The notes beneath the pieces were generated by a model, which ran no database searches, was not told where the DNA came from, and saw nothing but the letters and a program-made list of their open reading frames with translations. From positions 12,524,001-12,588,000 of the forward strand of contig NC_064213.1 in assembly GCF_023101765.2 (NCBI RefSeq): DNA of 64,000 nucleotides, given 5' to 3'. Numbering within the stretch: position 1 is the first letter of the stretch; each line of letters begins with the position of its first letter. Positions 63,927-64,000 of the stretch are shown piece after piece. Origin of the DNA: Spodoptera frugiperda (taxonomy: Eukaryota; Arthropoda; Insecta; Lepidoptera; Noctuidae). Both the position numbers and the translations under genes were made by a program.

Positions 63927-64000
63927 GAGAACATGCAATTATTGCGAAACAATTAAAATGAAATAATATTATAAATGAAGTAATGTATTGAATATTTTGT

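Overview
This is AT-rich, intron-rich, repeat-dense nuclear DNA from an insect. It is most probably a moth, and a noctuid-like lepidopteran fits best. The reasons are lepidopteran-type repeats (tRNA-like SINEs, R1-, RTE- and jockey-like LINE 3' ends, Helitron-type ends ending CTAGT, a Transib element), long introns with GT-AG splicing, and the gene content. There is no bacterial-style gene organisation. All four host genes I can support lie on the + strand. Most other long reading frames are fragments of mobile elements.

Region 1 (1-8143) holds repeats only: MITEs, LINE 3' ends, SINE pieces and a 270-bp element. Upstream exons of the next gene may lie here or outside the window, but I could not identify any.

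Region 2 (8144-35694) holds the 3' twelve exons of one large gene for a membrane guanylate cyclase. It has a nitrate/nitrite-sensing (NIT)-like extracellular region, a single visible transmembrane segment, a short dimerisation helix and a class III cyclase domain. The exon phases join without a break into 478 codons plus a stop. Every catalytic residue I can check is present, and the two metal-binding aspartates are exactly 44 residues apart. The introns are full of transposons, a 13-unit minisatellite of 55-bp palindromic units, and hairpin elements.

Region 3 (about 40.5-63.9 kb) holds three related two-exon genes for small secreted pro-peptides (104, 110 and 102 residues). Each has a signal peptide, a short pro-region, an R-X-K-R furin-type site, and a 34-39 residue mature peptide starting (A/G/N)VI with exactly two cysteines. 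In two of them the cysteines are spaced C-X10-C, and the third has C-X13-C. The layout resembles lepidopteran cytokine-like peptides (stress-responsive peptide / ENF type), but the sequences are strongly diverged. I regard this cluster as the most interesting system in the window. Two of the genes have a canonical TATA box and the third has a perfect NF-kB consensus site upstream.

Between the second and third peptide genes lies a 2.4-kb Transib transposon (52425-54845). It is bounded by CACTATGG ends and a 5-bp GGCCG target duplication, has RAG-signal-like heptamer/spacer/A-rich ends, and carries an internally deleted, frameshifted transposase related to the RAG1 core. It has inserted into an older dispersed repeat.

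The cyclase and the peptides are neighbours, but nothing in the sequence shows that they act together. Searches (Pfam/InterPro, BLAST, RepeatMasker, RNA-seq) were not available, so family names rest on motif recognition.
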